A stretch of 36,504 nt of DNA, from positions 1-36,504 of the forward strand of contig JAPPLD010000004.1 in assembly GCA_028819565.1 (NCBI GenBank), read 5' to 3'. A model generated the notes under the pieces. That model was not told where the DNA came from. It saw only the letters and a list, made by a program, of their open reading frames with translations, and searched no databases. The position numbers and the translations under genes are program-made. The stretch comes from Gammaproteobacteria bacterium (GTDB lineage Bacteria; Pseudomonadota; Gammaproteobacteria; Poriferisulfidales; Poriferisulfidaceae). This document shows, one piece after another, positions 15,378-24,123 of the stretch (the first letter of the stretch is position 1; every line of letters begins with the position of its first letter).

Positions 15378-17681
15378 ATGGCACATTGTGGAGTGATCTG
15401 CATGCAGGTATGCAGTTTTTCTCTCTCAGGGTTGCTGGCCGTCACGGCGTTTCTGTTCACGACGGTGACTGTTCACGCACAGGAAGTCATCACGGTGTTT
15501 GGTTCCAAGACGGTGTTCCAACATGCGGGTGTTCCAACGGACACGCCCAATCTGATCCGTCTGGCGCCGGGTGGCGCAGTCAGTCGTAACGGTGCCTTGA
15601 CCAGCATTCCCCAATACCGGGGATTGCACACCTACCGGGTCCAGACCCATCTGGACGGTCGACAGCCGCATACGGCGGGGCCTGCCTGGATGGACAGTCC
15701 GCTGCATTACATGCCGAGTTCCCTGATGGAATCGGTGCAGGTTCACCGGGGCATCGCACCGGTCGGGGCTGGATCCGCGATCGGCGGCTACATCGATGCA
15801 CTTTCATACACCAGCCGTTACACCCTGTCGAAGGATTACGAGTTCCACGCGCGGGTGACGGCGGACAACCTTTCATTCAACGATGGCAACAACGCGAGCG
15901 TGTTCCTGTCACTGGCGAACGACCGTTCCCGATACCACCTGTACGGGGCACACGATCAGGGCGACGAGGCGAACAGCGCGGATGTCAAGATTCGGACCTC
16001 TCACTACAAGCGGGATTTCTTCGGGTTCGGCATGGGCCACCAGTTGGGCGAGGGTGAACTGATGATCGACTATGCCCGAAACAATACTGGTAATGCCGGC
16101 GTACCGGCCTTGCCGATGGACATTCACTTCTACCATACAGATCTGATCAACCTGCGCTACCGTGGCGATGCGGGAGAGTGGCACATGGAGGCGCAGGTCC
16201 ATTACCAGGAAACCGATCACGACATGTCCAACTATGCATTGCGCGACCCTCCGGACTTCAGCAATCCCATGGCGGATATCCTGCCACCGTTCCGCGGAAC
16301 CGATAAGCGCCTAGTGCTGGTCGATGGATTGTCAGTCGGCGGCAAACTGGCCGGGAGCCGCCCATGGGGCGACGGGACCCTGCGCATGGGAGTGGACTTC
16401 AGGCAGAGCGAAAATGGAGCGACCGTCTTCGATCCGGATGCGGCTCCTTTCTTTGTCGAAAACTTCGACGACGCGACAACGGACGAATACGGGGCATTTG
16501 TTGAGTGGAGTGGTGATCTGACAGGCCCATGGAGTGGCGAATTCGGCGTTAGGGTTCACCACACACGTACCGACGCCGATACCGTCGAACATTTCCGGCC
16601 AACCTGCCAGATGCTGCTCAGGGTCAACGCCGATGGTGGGCATCCTAAATACAGGCGGAACGGATCTTTGGCCGCGAGAGGATGCGACGACCCTACTTTG
16701 ATGCCGAGGGACTGGATGCCTCCTCCGGCCATGTCGGTCGGCATGCTGAGCAAGCGCTTCAATCGGGCCGACCGCAGCCAAACGGATACGGAAATCGACG
16801 CTACGGCCGTATTCCGTTACGAATGGGGCGAGTCCACGGAGTTCGAGTTCGGCCTGGCGCACAAGACCCGAGCACCGGCCTACATGGAACGCTATCTGTG
16901 GGTTCCGCTTGAGATCAACGCGGGCCTGGGCGACGGTAACAACTACGTGGGCGACATCAACCTCAAGCCGGAGGATTCCTGGCAGATAGAATTGGGCCTG
17001 AACTGGGAAGACAGTGAGAAGAAATTTTCACCTAGAGTCTTCGTACGCCGGGTCGACGACTACATTACCGGGATCCCGGCCACGGACGAGCACATCATCC
17101 GGGTCAGCAGCGTGCTCAATGGCGATCCGACCCCGGTCCAGTTCGCCAATGTTGATGCCGAGTTCTATGGAGCCGATGCGGTGTTTGGGTTCCCGCTGAC
17201 GGAAGACTGGCGACTGGACGGCACGGTCAGCTACGTGCGCGGCAAGCTGCGCGAGTCCTTCCAGAGCCAGAGACGGGAGGACGGCACGACCCACACGATC
17301 CGGGATGACAATATTTACCGTATGCCGCCGTTACGCGGCTTGCTGTCTGCTTCGCGCACCTTGGACGACTGGGTGATATCGATGGAAGTGGACTGGGCGG
17401 CGCGCCAGTCCAAGATCTCTCAACTCATGCTGGACGATCCCCAGAGCGGCAACAACCATAACCGTCCGACTTCAGGGTACGCGCTGTATAACCTGCGCAC
17501 CCAGTACATGCACCCATCCATGGGTTTTATGCTGTCCGCCGGCGTGGAGAACCTGACGGACCGCATGTATGTTGATCACATGAACGGCTTCAACCGGGTC
17601 AGCGGGGGAGAACTGGCGGTCGGCGAGCGCCTGCCGGGACCGGGGCGCAATATCTACGCTCGGTTGAACTGGGAGTGGTGA
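15378..17681 (+). CDS. TonB-dependent outer-membrane receptor
   Basis: The ATG at 15378 has an AAGGAG ribosome site 9 nt upstream; the longer frame from 15333 is less likely. The 767-residue product has a hydrophobic signal segment ending near VHAQE, a short plug domain containing IPQYRGLHTYRVQTHLDG and ESVQVHRGIAPVGAGSAIGG, then a long beta-barrel region. It ends in an aromatic residue (LNWEW), as expected for BAM-assembled barrels. The plug resembles OprC/metal-type receptors more than siderophore receptors, but the substrate cannot be assigned. It is convergent with fur; no recognisable Fur box was found in its 173-bp upstream region. Confidence 0.85.
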   Translation: MAHCGVICMQVCSFSLSGLLAVTAFLFTTVTVHAQEVITVFGSKTVFQHAGVPTDTPNLIRLAPGGAVSRNGALTSIPQYRGLHTYRVQTHLDGRQPHTAGPAWMDSPLHYMPSSLMESVQVHRGIAPVGAGSAIGGYIDALSYTSRYTLSKDYEFHARVTADNLSFNDGNNASVFLSLANDRSRYHLYGAHDQGDEANSADVKIRTSHYKRDFFGFGMGHQLGEGELMIDYARNNTGNAGVPALPMDIHFYHTDLINLRYRGDAGEWHMEAQVHYQETDHDMSNYALRDPPDFSNPMADILPPFRGTDKRLVLVDGLSVGGKLAGSRPWGDGTLRMGVDFRQSENGATVFDPDAAPFFVENFDDATTDEYGAFVEWSGDLTGPWSGEFGVRVHHTRTDADTVEHFRPTCQMLLRVNADGGHPKYRRNGSLAARGCDDPTLMPRDWMPPPAMSVGMLSKRFNRADRSQTDTEIDATAVFRYEWGESTEFEFGLAHKTRAPAYMERYLWVPLEINAGLGDGNNYVGDINLKPEDSWQIELGLNWEDSEKKFSPRVFVRRVDDYITGIPATDEHIIRVSSVLNGDPTPVQFANVDAEFYGADAVFGFPLTEDWRLDGTVSYVRGKLRESFQSQRREDGTTHTIRDDNIYRMPPLRGLLSASRTLDDWVISMEVDWAARQSKISQLMLDDPQSGNNHNRPTSGYALYNLRTQYMHPSMGFMLSAGVENLTDRMYVDHMNGFNRVSGGELAVGERLPGPGRNIYARLNWEW

Positions 17682-17683
17682 AC

Positions 17684-17701
17684 GCGGCCGTGGTCGGCCG
17701 C
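17684..17701. terminator. GC-rich hairpin between receptor and fur
   Basis: GCGGCCG-TGGT-CGGCCGC is a perfect 7-bp hairpin with a tetraloop, 2 bp after the receptor stop. No T-tract follows it directly; it sits beside a second hairpin at 17712-17739. Confidence 0.4.
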
Positions 17702-17711
17702 CTCGATGACA

Positions 17712-17744
17712 GTAGGCCTCGCCGCCGTGCGGGGCCTACTTATT
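17712..17744. terminator. bidirectional terminator hairpin between receptor and fur
   Basis: GTAGGCCTCGC (17712-17722) pairs with GCGGGGCCTAC (17729-17739) including one G-U pair, with a 6-nt loop; TTATT follows on the + strand. The right arm overlaps the fur stop codon. It probably serves both convergent genes. Confidence 0.55.
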
Positions 17745-18158
17745 CTGGCAGTTGCTGTCGCTGCAGACGCCGTACAAGTACAAAGAGTAGCTCTGCAGGT
17801 CGAAATGTTTCTGCCGGATGATCTCTCGGAGATGCTCGACGAGTTCGGGGTCCTCGAATTCGATGATTGCGTTGCACTCCGTGCAGATCAGGTGCTCGTG
17901 CGGTGATTCGTCGTTGAGTTCGTAGACGGCTCGGCCCGCGTCGAAGTTGTGCCGGACCACTAGGCCTGCCTGTTCGAATTGAGTCAGAACCCGGTACACG
18001 GTCGCAAGCCCGATGTCTTCGTTGGCATCCAGCAGTTTGCGGTAGAGGTCTTCGGCCGACACGTGCCGCACGTCGCTGTTTTCCAGCACGGCTAGGATTT
18101 TCAACCGAGGGACGGTGCTCTTGAGGCCCGCCTTGCGCAATCCGTCGTCACTGGACAT
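17736..18158 (-). CDS. fur: ferric uptake regulator
   Basis: ATG 18158 is supported by a GGAGG site 7 nt upstream; the longer frame to 18353 is not needed. The 140-residue protein has the Fur layout: a winged-helix DNA-binding domain with the recognition region EDIGLATVYRVLTQF at about 48-62, then a dimerisation domain with PHEH at 86-89, Cys92/Cys95 (CTEC) and a second pair Cys132/Cys137 (CSDSNC). With Fe2+ it represses iron-acquisition genes. It probably regulates the two TonB-dependent receptors in this window, but no consensus Fur box was identified by eye. Length and motifs fit classic gammaproteobacterial Fur, not Zur. Confidence 0.93.
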   Translation of the reverse strand: MSSDDGLRKAGLKSTVPRLKILAVLENSDVRHVSAEDLYRKLLDANEDIGLATVYRVLTQFEQAGLVVRHNFDAGRAVYELNDESPHEHLICTECNAIIEFEDPELVEHLREIIRQKHFDLQSYSLYLYGVCSDSNCQNK

Positions 18159-18232
18159 AGGGGAACCTCCGCCAGTCAGGGTAACTTTATACTCTAGCAT
18201 AGAGACGCGCAGGGAAGAGCCTCGCGCCGTTC

Positions 18233-18238
18233 TACAAT
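18233..18238 (+). promoter_or_regulatory. -10-like TACAAT before small gene 18283
   Basis: TACAAT lies 44 bp before the ATG of the small gene. No clear -35 box accompanies it. The same intergenic region also carries TATAAA-like sequence on the fur strand near 18187-18193. Confidence 0.3.
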
Positions 18239-18282
18239 TGCCGGTGTGAAGATTGAACCTGAAAGACCTTGAGGAGGTATTG

Positions 18283-18492
18283 ATGAGCGAAGAAAACCGG
18301 AAGGACATCCGCATGCTTCTGAAGCGGTTCGGAGTGCAGGCGGACGAGGCCATCGTCCGGCATCTGGCGGTTCTGGGAGATGGTGTTCCTCTACGATTGC
18401 GCTGTACGCTGGAGGACTTGACCGATTACGGCGACCAGCCCCCGAATTCGCCGTTGAGCGTAGTGGTCGAGGGAGAAATTCAGGCGGAGTGA
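18283..18492 (+). CDS. small conserved-looking hypothetical protein
   Basis: A 69-residue protein starting at ATG 18283 with a strong GAGGAGG site 5 nt upstream, which is why the TTG at 18253 is rejected. Sequence: a short basic helix (RKDIRMLLKRFGVQADEAIVRHL) followed by a beta-rich end (VPLRLRCTLEDL, LSVVVEGEIQ). No family is recognised. It is divergent from fur and converges with the SPOR gene; only 6 bp separate their ends. The clear ribosome site and codon usage like its neighbours support a real gene. Confidence 0.6.
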   Translation: MSEENRKDIRMLLKRFGVQADEAIVRHLAVLGDGVPLRLRCTLEDLTDYGDQPPNSPLSVVVEGEIQAE

Positions 18493-18498
18493 TCGCGC

Positions 18499-19098
18499 CT
18501 ACTTGTGCGCGCGGATCAGCAGCGTCTCGATCCGGTTGTCACGAAGCCGCTTGCGCACTTCGCGCAGTCGCGCCAAGTTCTTGTAGGGTCCGACCCGGAC
18601 CCGGTGCCAGATGTCGCGGTCGATGGTGACGGACTGGATGGACGCTTCGGTTCCGAGCAGGATGACCTGGGCCCTCATGCCGTTGGCGTCGTCGAGACTG
18701 CGGAAAGAGCCCGCCTGCAAGTAGTAGACGCCCTCGGGCACGGGCTTGGCTTTCTTGTCGCCCGGTTTCGGCTCTTTTTTGGTCGGTGGTTCCGGATCCG
18801 GCACCACGACTTCTTGGCTGGGCAAGATGGTGTAGAAATCGAACCGTGGTGTTTCCGCCGGTTTCGCCGTAGCCGTCTTCGGTGGCTGCGCATTACCCCA
18901 TAGGTCACTCCATTCCACTTCCTTCGCTATGTTGAACACCAAGACGCTGACGACGCCGATCAGCAGGCCACCACCGAGCAGGAGCCATGGGGGGAGGGGC
19001 TTGCGTGCGCGTGTTTTGCGCTTTTTGGCGGTCGGTCGCCGCTTGGGGGTCGCGGGACGTCGTTTTGGAGTTGCGGTACGTTTTTTAGGGGCCGCCAT
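18499..19098 (-). CDS. SPOR-domain inner-membrane protein (FtsN-like)
   Basis: The ATG at 19098 shares one base with the argS stop (TGATG), indicating coupling; an in-frame GTG one codon upstream is possible. The 199-residue protein has a highly basic N-terminus with TPKRRPATPKRRP repeats, one transmembrane segment (PPWLLLGGGLLIGVVSVLVF, about residues 36-55), a proline-rich linker and a C-terminal SPOR domain. The latter begins YYLQAGSFRSLDDAN and ends VRVGPYKNLARLREVRKRL. SPOR domains bind denuded glycan strands at the division septum. Its place directly after argS matches other gammaproteobacteria, where an FtsN-like protein follows argS. Confidence 0.88.
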   Translation of the reverse strand: MAAPKKRTATPKRRPATPKRRPTAKKRKTRARKPLPPWLLLGGGLLIGVVSVLVFNIAKEVEWSDLWGNAQPPKTATAKPAETPRFDFYTILPSQEVVVPDPEPPTKKEPKPGDKKAKPVPEGVYYLQAGSFRSLDDANGMRAQVILLGTEASIQSVTIDRDIWHRVRVGPYKNLARLREVRKRLRDNRIETLLIRAHK

Positions 19099-20852
19099 CA
19101 CATACTCTCGGGGGCGTCAATGTTCAACAGGTTCAGACCGTTGCCGAGCGTCTGGCGTACTGCCATGATCAACCGAAGCCGGGCCTGGCACACGGGAAGT
19201 TCATCAACCAACACGGCGACGGCATTATAGTAAGCGTGAAATTCCTGAGCCAGTTTGCGCAGGTAGACGGTCAGGTGGTGCGGTTCGCGTTCCTGGGCCG
19301 AGCGCAGGACCGCGTCCGGATAGCGTGACAACTGCTTCTGCAACGCGCGCTCACCCTCATCGGTCAGCGGCGACAAGTCGCAGGGATCCTCGGGGATGTT
19401 GATTTCCTCATCTTTCGCCCGCTCCAGGATGCTGCAGATCCGTGCGTGCGCGTACTGCACGTAGTAGACCGGGTTGTCCACGCTTTGTTCGGTGGCCAAC
19501 TGAAGGTCGAAGTCCAGGTGCTGGTCCGATTTGCGCATGACGTAGAAGAAGCGTGCCGCATCCTGTCCGACTTCGTGCTGCAGCGACTGTAGGGTCACGA
19601 ACTCTCCGCTGCGCGTCGACATCGAGATTTTTTGCTTGCCTCGGTATAGGCTGGCGAACTGGACCAGCAGGATTTCCAGCCGTTCGGGGTCGATCCCGAG
19701 CGCCTGAAGCGCGGCACGCACCCGTCCCGCATAGCCGTGATGATCCGCCCCCCAGATATTGATCGCGGTGCCGTAGCTACGCGCCATCTTGTCGGCATGA
19801 TAGGCAATGTCGGTTGCGAAGTACGTCCACTGCCCGTTACTTCTCTGGACGACGCGGTCCTTTTCGTCACCGAACTCGCTTGAGCGGAACCAGAGAGCAC
19901 CCTCCAGTTCGTACAGGTGGCCAGCCTCCCGTAATTGCGCAATGGTTTGCTCGACTTTGCCGTCGTCCAACAGTTCACGTTCGGACTGCCAATAATCGAA
20001 ACTCGCGCCGAAATGATCCAGGTCGCGGCGAATACGTTCGAGCAGCGTGTCGACTGCAACCGAGGCTAACTCGGTCCAGATTGTTTCATCGAGGAAATCC
20101 CGGGTTCGAAGGATCAGAAAGTCCAGGTACATGTTGTGCCCATCCTCGTCCGGTCCGTCGTCCGGTGCGCCTGCCCGGATGTTTTCGAACGAAGCCCGCC
20201 ATACGTCGCCACGAGTACGGTGGCAGTCGGCCGCAATGTCCAGGATATAGTCGCCCTGATATCCGGCTTCCGGGAAGATCACGGGTTCTCCGCACAGTTC
20301 CAGATAACGCAGCCAAACGGAAATCGCCAGGATGTCCATTTGTCGTCCGGCATCGTTGATGAAGTATTCGCATTCAACCGTATGGCCGGCTGCCTCGAGA
20401 ATCCGGGCAAGGCAGGAGCCGAGCGCGGCTCCGCGGCCGTGTCCGACATGCAGGGGTCCGGTCGGATTGGCGGAGACGTATTCGATCAGGATACGCTGTT
20501 CGCTGCCGGGCGGCCGGGTTCCGTAATTCGTAGCTTGGCTCAGGACCTGATCGACGATCTCCGCCTTGGCTTCAGGCCGCAACTGGAAGTTGATGAATCC
20601 CGGGCCTGCCACCTCCGTGGACAACAAGTCCGGGTTCTCCGGCAGGTTCTGAATGATCTGCTCGGCTAGATCGCGCGCATTAAGGTTTGCTTCTCGCGCC
20701 AAAACAAGAGCGAGGTTGCAGGCGTAATCTCCGTGCTTCGGATCCTTGGTCGACACGACCTCGATGCGCTCGGGGTTCGGGTCGGGCAACAGGCCCTGTT
20801 GGTGCAGGGTCTGCCATGCCTGGGTCAGGTTCGCAACGAGAGTGGCTTTCAC
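19098..20852 (-). CDS. argS: arginyl-tRNA synthetase
   Basis: A class I aminoacyl-tRNA synthetase of 584 residues with a GTG start. NPTGPLHVGHGRGAALG carries the HIGH-equivalent HVGH signature, and KQKISMSTRSGEF stands at the position of KMSKS. An N-terminal Arg-tRNA synthetase additional domain precedes the catalytic core, and the C-terminal DALR anticodon-binding domain ends the chain (VYLRKLAQEFHAYYNAV). It charges tRNA-Arg. It is the first gene of a two-gene operon with the SPOR protein, and is divergent from the LysM-like gene with 53 bp between starts. Confidence 0.96.
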   Translation of the reverse strand: MKATLVANLTQAWQTLHQQGLLPDPNPERIEVVSTKDPKHGDYACNLALVLAREANLNARDLAEQIIQNLPENPDLLSTEVAGPGFINFQLRPEAKAEIVDQVLSQATNYGTRPPGSEQRILIEYVSANPTGPLHVGHGRGAALGSCLARILEAAGHTVECEYFINDAGRQMDILAISVWLRYLELCGEPVIFPEAGYQGDYILDIAADCHRTRGDVWRASFENIRAGAPDDGPDEDGHNMYLDFLILRTRDFLDETIWTELASVAVDTLLERIRRDLDHFGASFDYWQSERELLDDGKVEQTIAQLREAGHLYELEGALWFRSSEFGDEKDRVVQRSNGQWTYFATDIAYHADKMARSYGTAINIWGADHHGYAGRVRAALQALGIDPERLEILLVQFASLYRGKQKISMSTRSGEFVTLQSLQHEVGQDAARFFYVMRKSDQHLDFDLQLATEQSVDNPVYYVQYAHARICSILERAKDEEINIPEDPCDLSPLTDEGERALQKQLSRYPDAVLRSAQEREPHHLTVYLRKLAQEFHAYYNAVAVLVDELPVCQARLRLIMAVRQTLGNGLNLLNIDAPESM

Positions 20853-20893
20853 GGGATTGGCCGGTAAGAGGGGCGTAGTGTACCCCCATGCTC

Positions 20894-20899
20894 TAAAAT
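20894..20899 (+). promoter_or_regulatory. -10-like TAAAAT directly before the LysM-like gene
   Basis: TAAAAT is followed by 6 nt and then ATG 20906, so the expected transcription start coincides with the start codon. No Shine-Dalgarno or clear -35 is visible. Confidence 0.4.
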
Positions 20900-20905
20900 T
20901 GGTAG

Positions 20906-21640
20906 ATGCGCTCAGCGGTTTTAGCTCTTTTCCTGATTTCCGGTTCCGTATTTGCCTCTTTCGAGGCAGATCCGGCGAAGGAGTGGCTGCGTGACGACGC
21001 GCCGCACGTCTACCTGGTGCGCCAGGGAGAAGTTGAAGCGGATGCGGCGCGGCATTTCGTCAAGGACCCTCGGGACTGGCCACAGGTGTGGTGCCCGTGG
21101 CCTGGGTACGAGCCGCCGGTGCCAATCGGTCCGGGAGATCTTCTGGTTCGTGTGCAGGTCAATGGGCGCGGTTGGATCCAACGCGCCCGACTCGGCAATG
21201 GCGACCAACCGCATGCCCGGGTATTGGAAGCTTTCGATGTTGGCGAAATCGAGCCTTTCATCTGGATTCCGGATGCGTGGGTGCACCCGCCGCAACACAT
21301 CGAGATCGACTTGACCGAAATTGTCGTGCATGAACCGGCGCGTGCGATCCACCGCAGGGTCTCGAGGTTCTGGCCGAGCAGCGAGACGCAGCCTCTTCCG
21401 ATGGTCCGCCTGAACGCGGGCAGCTTGGAATTCCTGTCGATCGGTATGGGGTTGACGGTGGTTCCGGCCGAGAAAGAAGCAGAGCCGGTGTCCTGGCTTC
21501 GAGCCGTGGTGGTGGCAGTCTTTCCCAGTTACAGTTACGCGCTGTTGCTGGAGCCTCAGGCGGTTGCCGAGCCGGGGGATTTGGCGCGCAGCCCAACGGC
21601 ATGGTGTTTCCCGCATGCGCCGGCACAGGCTTCAGAGTAG
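20906..21640 (+). CDS. secreted LysM-like protein
   Basis: A 244-residue protein with a signal peptide (MRSAVLALFLISGSVFASFE). After it, APHVYLVRQGEVEADAARHFVKDPRDWPQVW and IGPGDLLVRVQVNG follow the pattern of the LysM-domain proteins encoded near dprA in many gammaproteobacteria, though the domain is divergent. The remainder is beta-rich and unassigned. It probably acts in the periplasm on or near peptidoglycan. In the usual gene order dprA and smg lie between this gene and topA; both are absent here. Confidence 0.65.
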   Translation: MRSAVLALFLISGSVFASFEADPAKEWLRDDAPHVYLVRQGEVEADAARHFVKDPRDWPQVWCPWPGYEPPVPIGPGDLLVRVQVNGRGWIQRARLGNGDQPHARVLEAFDVGEIEPFIWIPDAWVHPPQHIEIDLTEIVVHEPARAIHRRVSRFWPSSETQPLPMVRLNAGSLEFLSIGMGLTVVPAEKEAEPVSWLRAVVVAVFPSYSYALLLEPQAVAEPGDLARSPTAWCFPHAPAQASE

Positions 21641-21680
21641 GTTGCATGGACGATTTGACTGTCCGCAACACAATTCACAT

Positions 21681-21709
21681 TTGCAGCAGCGAGATCGTGC
21701 TACCCTAAT
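21681..21709 (+). promoter_or_regulatory. topA: candidate sigma70 promoter of topA
   Basis: TTGCAG (21681-21686), a 17-bp spacer and CCTAAT (21704-21709) resemble a sigma70 promoter. It lies 53 bp before the topA ATG in a 122-bp intergenic region. No good Shine-Dalgarno is seen before that ATG. Confidence 0.4.
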
Positions 21710-21762
21710 TTAAAAGCCGACAGAATTAGAGAACCAAGACTCCTTACGCGCAACACCCCACC

Positions 21763-24093
21763 ATGCCGAACAATCTGGTCGTAGTGGAATCGCCGGCAAA
21801 AGCCCGGACGATCGAGAAGTACCTGGGCCCAGGCTTCCAGGTGCTGGCGTCTTACGGTCATGTGCAGGACTTGGTTCCGAAGGACGGGGCCGTCGACACG
21901 GAAGGCGACTACGCCCTCAAGTACCAGGTGACGCCCGGGCACGAGAAACACCTGCGCAAGATCGCGAGCGCGCTCAAGGATTGCGAGGCGTTGTATCTGG
22001 CTTCCGACCCGGACCGCGAAGGGGAAGCGATCTCCTGGTCGCTGTACAGCCTGCTCAACAAGCGCAAGAAACTAGGCGAGAAGAAAACCTACCGGGTGGT
22101 GTTCCACGAAGTAACTCCCGAAGCGGTGCGCCAGGCCTTGGAGCACCCGCGGGATCTGTCGGACGACCTGGTCAACGCTTACCAGGCGCGGCGGGCCATC
22201 GATTACCTGGTTGGATTCAACCTGTCGCCGCTGCTGTGGCGGAAGATCGCTCCCAAGCTTTCGGCAGGCCGCGTCCAGAGCCCGGCCCTGCGCCTGATCG
22301 TCGAACGCGAGAATGAGATCGAGGCATTCCAGCCCCGCGAGTTCTGGACCGTGGATGCGTTGCTGGATAAAGATGGGCATGGATTCCCGGCCAAGTTGCA
22401 CATGCTGGACGGGAAACGCCTGAAGAAATTCGATCTGGAGAATGAAGAGCAGGCAAATGCGGCCCGCGAACAGGTCCAAGCATATGCCACGGAACTGGCC
22501 GTCGCGTCGGTGGAGCGCAAGGAGCGCAAGCGCAATCCGGCGCCGCCGTTCACCACGTCCACTTTGCAGCAGGAAGCGTCGCGCAAGTTACGCTTTTCCG
22601 CGCGCAGGACGATGCAGGTCGCCCAGCAGTTATACGAAGGCGTCGACCTGGGTTCCGGCCCGGTCGGTTTGATCACCTACATGCGGACAGATTCGGTGAC
22701 ACTCGCAACCGTTGCGTTGAATAACCTTCGCCAGACCATCAAGGAGCGTTATGGCGAGGATCAGATGCCGCCGTCTCCGCGTCGGTACAAGACCCGGACC
22801 CGCAACGCGCAGGAGGCGCACGAGGCGGTTCGTCCGACCGATGCCACGCGAACGCCGGAACAAACTCGCGGCAAGTTGAGCGATGACCAGCAGAAACTTT
22901 ACGAATTGGTCTGGAAGCGCGCCGTGGCCTGCCAGATGATCCCGGCCGTGATCGACCAGGTCAGCGTGGATCTCGACTGTGGCCCAGGCACCCAACTGCG
23001 GGCAACGGGCTCTCACGTTCGGGTTCCGGGGTTCATGCAGGTGTACCGCGAAGGTTCGGACGAAGCAAATGGGAACGGAAGCCAAAAAAATAGCGATGAA
23101 CGCTACCTCCCTGAATTGCGAGAGGGCGAACGCGTGGCGCTCCAGGAGGTCAAGGCGAACCAGCACTTCACCGAACCGCCGCCGCGCTATACCGAGGCGA
23201 GTTTGGTCAAGACCCTAGAGGAATACGGCATCGGCCGCCCCTCCACTTACGCGGATACCTTGTCGACCCTGGTCAGCCGCAAGTACGCGGAACTCGACAA
23301 GCGCACATTCTTCCCAACTGCACTCGGCAAGGTGGTGTGTAATTTCCTGACCGAGCACTTTTCGCGATACGTCGACTACGAATTTACGGCGCAATTGGAG
23401 GATTCGCTGGATCGGGTGGCGCGGGGAGAAACCGAGTGGATCCCGGTCGTGGACAGTTTCTGGAAGCCGTTCCACCAGCAGGTGAATGAGAAGAGCGAGA
23501 CTGTGTCCCGCCAGAAGGCGCAGATGATGCGCGAACTCGGCACGGATCCGGAAAGCGGCAAGCCGGTTCGCATCCGGGTCGGACGCTACGGGCCGTTCGT
23601 TCAGGTTGGAGACCGGGAGGATGAAGAAAAGCCTCGGTTCGCGAGCCTCCGCGAAGGTCAGAGTTTCGAGACCATCACGTTCGAGGAAGCGATGGACCTG
23701 CTGGTACTGCCGAGATCGCTGGGCGTGGGGGACGATGGCGAACTGATCGAAGTCAACATTGGCCGTTTCGGGCCCTACGTGAAATACGGGCCGAAAAAAT
23801 ACGTGTCCCTGCCGAAAGGGGAAGACCCGATGACGGTGACGCGCGAGCAGGCGGATGAATTGATTGCGGAACATCGGCACCGTGAGGCGAACCGAACGAT
23901 TCAAGACTTCGGGGTGGACGATATTCAGGTGCTCAACGGCCGGTATGGCCCGTATGTCACGAATGGCAAGCGCAACGCGAAGATTCCGAAGGGGGAGGAT
24001 CCTGCGGAATTGACGCTGGAACAATGCCAGGAACTTCTGGCCGCTGCACCGCCGCGCAAGCGACGCGCTTCACGCGCAAAACGCAAAAGCTAA
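21763..24093 (+). CDS. topA: DNA topoisomerase I
   Basis: A 776-residue type IA topoisomerase that relaxes negative supercoils. The N-terminal Toprim domain has VVESPAKARTIEKYLG and ASDPDREGEAI; the catalytic tyrosine is Tyr306 in GLITYMRTDS. The C-terminus does not carry the tetracysteine zinc fingers of E. coli TopA. It has three short Toprim C-terminal repeats (GRYGPFVQVG, GRFGPYVKYG, GRYGPYVTNG) and a lysine/arginine-rich tail, as in several other bacterial lineages. The stop codon is fused to a strong Shine-Dalgarno (TAAGGAGG), presumably serving tsaC. Confidence 0.96.
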   Translation: MPNNLVVVESPAKARTIEKYLGPGFQVLASYGHVQDLVPKDGAVDTEGDYALKYQVTPGHEKHLRKIASALKDCEALYLASDPDREGEAISWSLYSLLNKRKKLGEKKTYRVVFHEVTPEAVRQALEHPRDLSDDLVNAYQARRAIDYLVGFNLSPLLWRKIAPKLSAGRVQSPALRLIVERENEIEAFQPREFWTVDALLDKDGHGFPAKLHMLDGKRLKKFDLENEEQANAAREQVQAYATELAVASVERKERKRNPAPPFTTSTLQQEASRKLRFSARRTMQVAQQLYEGVDLGSGPVGLITYMRTDSVTLATVALNNLRQTIKERYGEDQMPPSPRRYKTRTRNAQEAHEAVRPTDATRTPEQTRGKLSDDQQKLYELVWKRAVACQMIPAVIDQVSVDLDCGPGTQLRATGSHVRVPGFMQVYREGSDEANGNGSQKNSDERYLPELREGERVALQEVKANQHFTEPPPRYTEASLVKTLEEYGIGRPSTYADTLSTLVSRKYAELDKRTFFPTALGKVVCNFLTEHFSRYVDYEFTAQLEDSLDRVARGETEWIPVVDSFWKPFHQQVNEKSETVSRQKAQMMRELGTDPESGKPVRIRVGRYGPFVQVGDREDEEKPRFASLREGQSFETITFEEAMDLLVLPRSLGVGDDGELIEVNIGRFGPYVKYGPKKYVSLPKGEDPMTVTREQADELIAEHRHREANRTIQDFGVDDIQVLNGRYGPYVTNGKRNAKIPKGEDPAELTLEQCQELLAAAPPRKRRASRAKRKS

Positions 24094-24123
24094 GGAGGCG
24101 TCTCCGGCAGGGGCGGCAGTACG

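Noticed and set aside
17736-18158. Zur or PerR instead of Fur
   Set aside because: Length, the HEH-CxxC arrangement and neighbouring TonB receptor fit classic Fur; no PerR/Zur-specific feature was seen.
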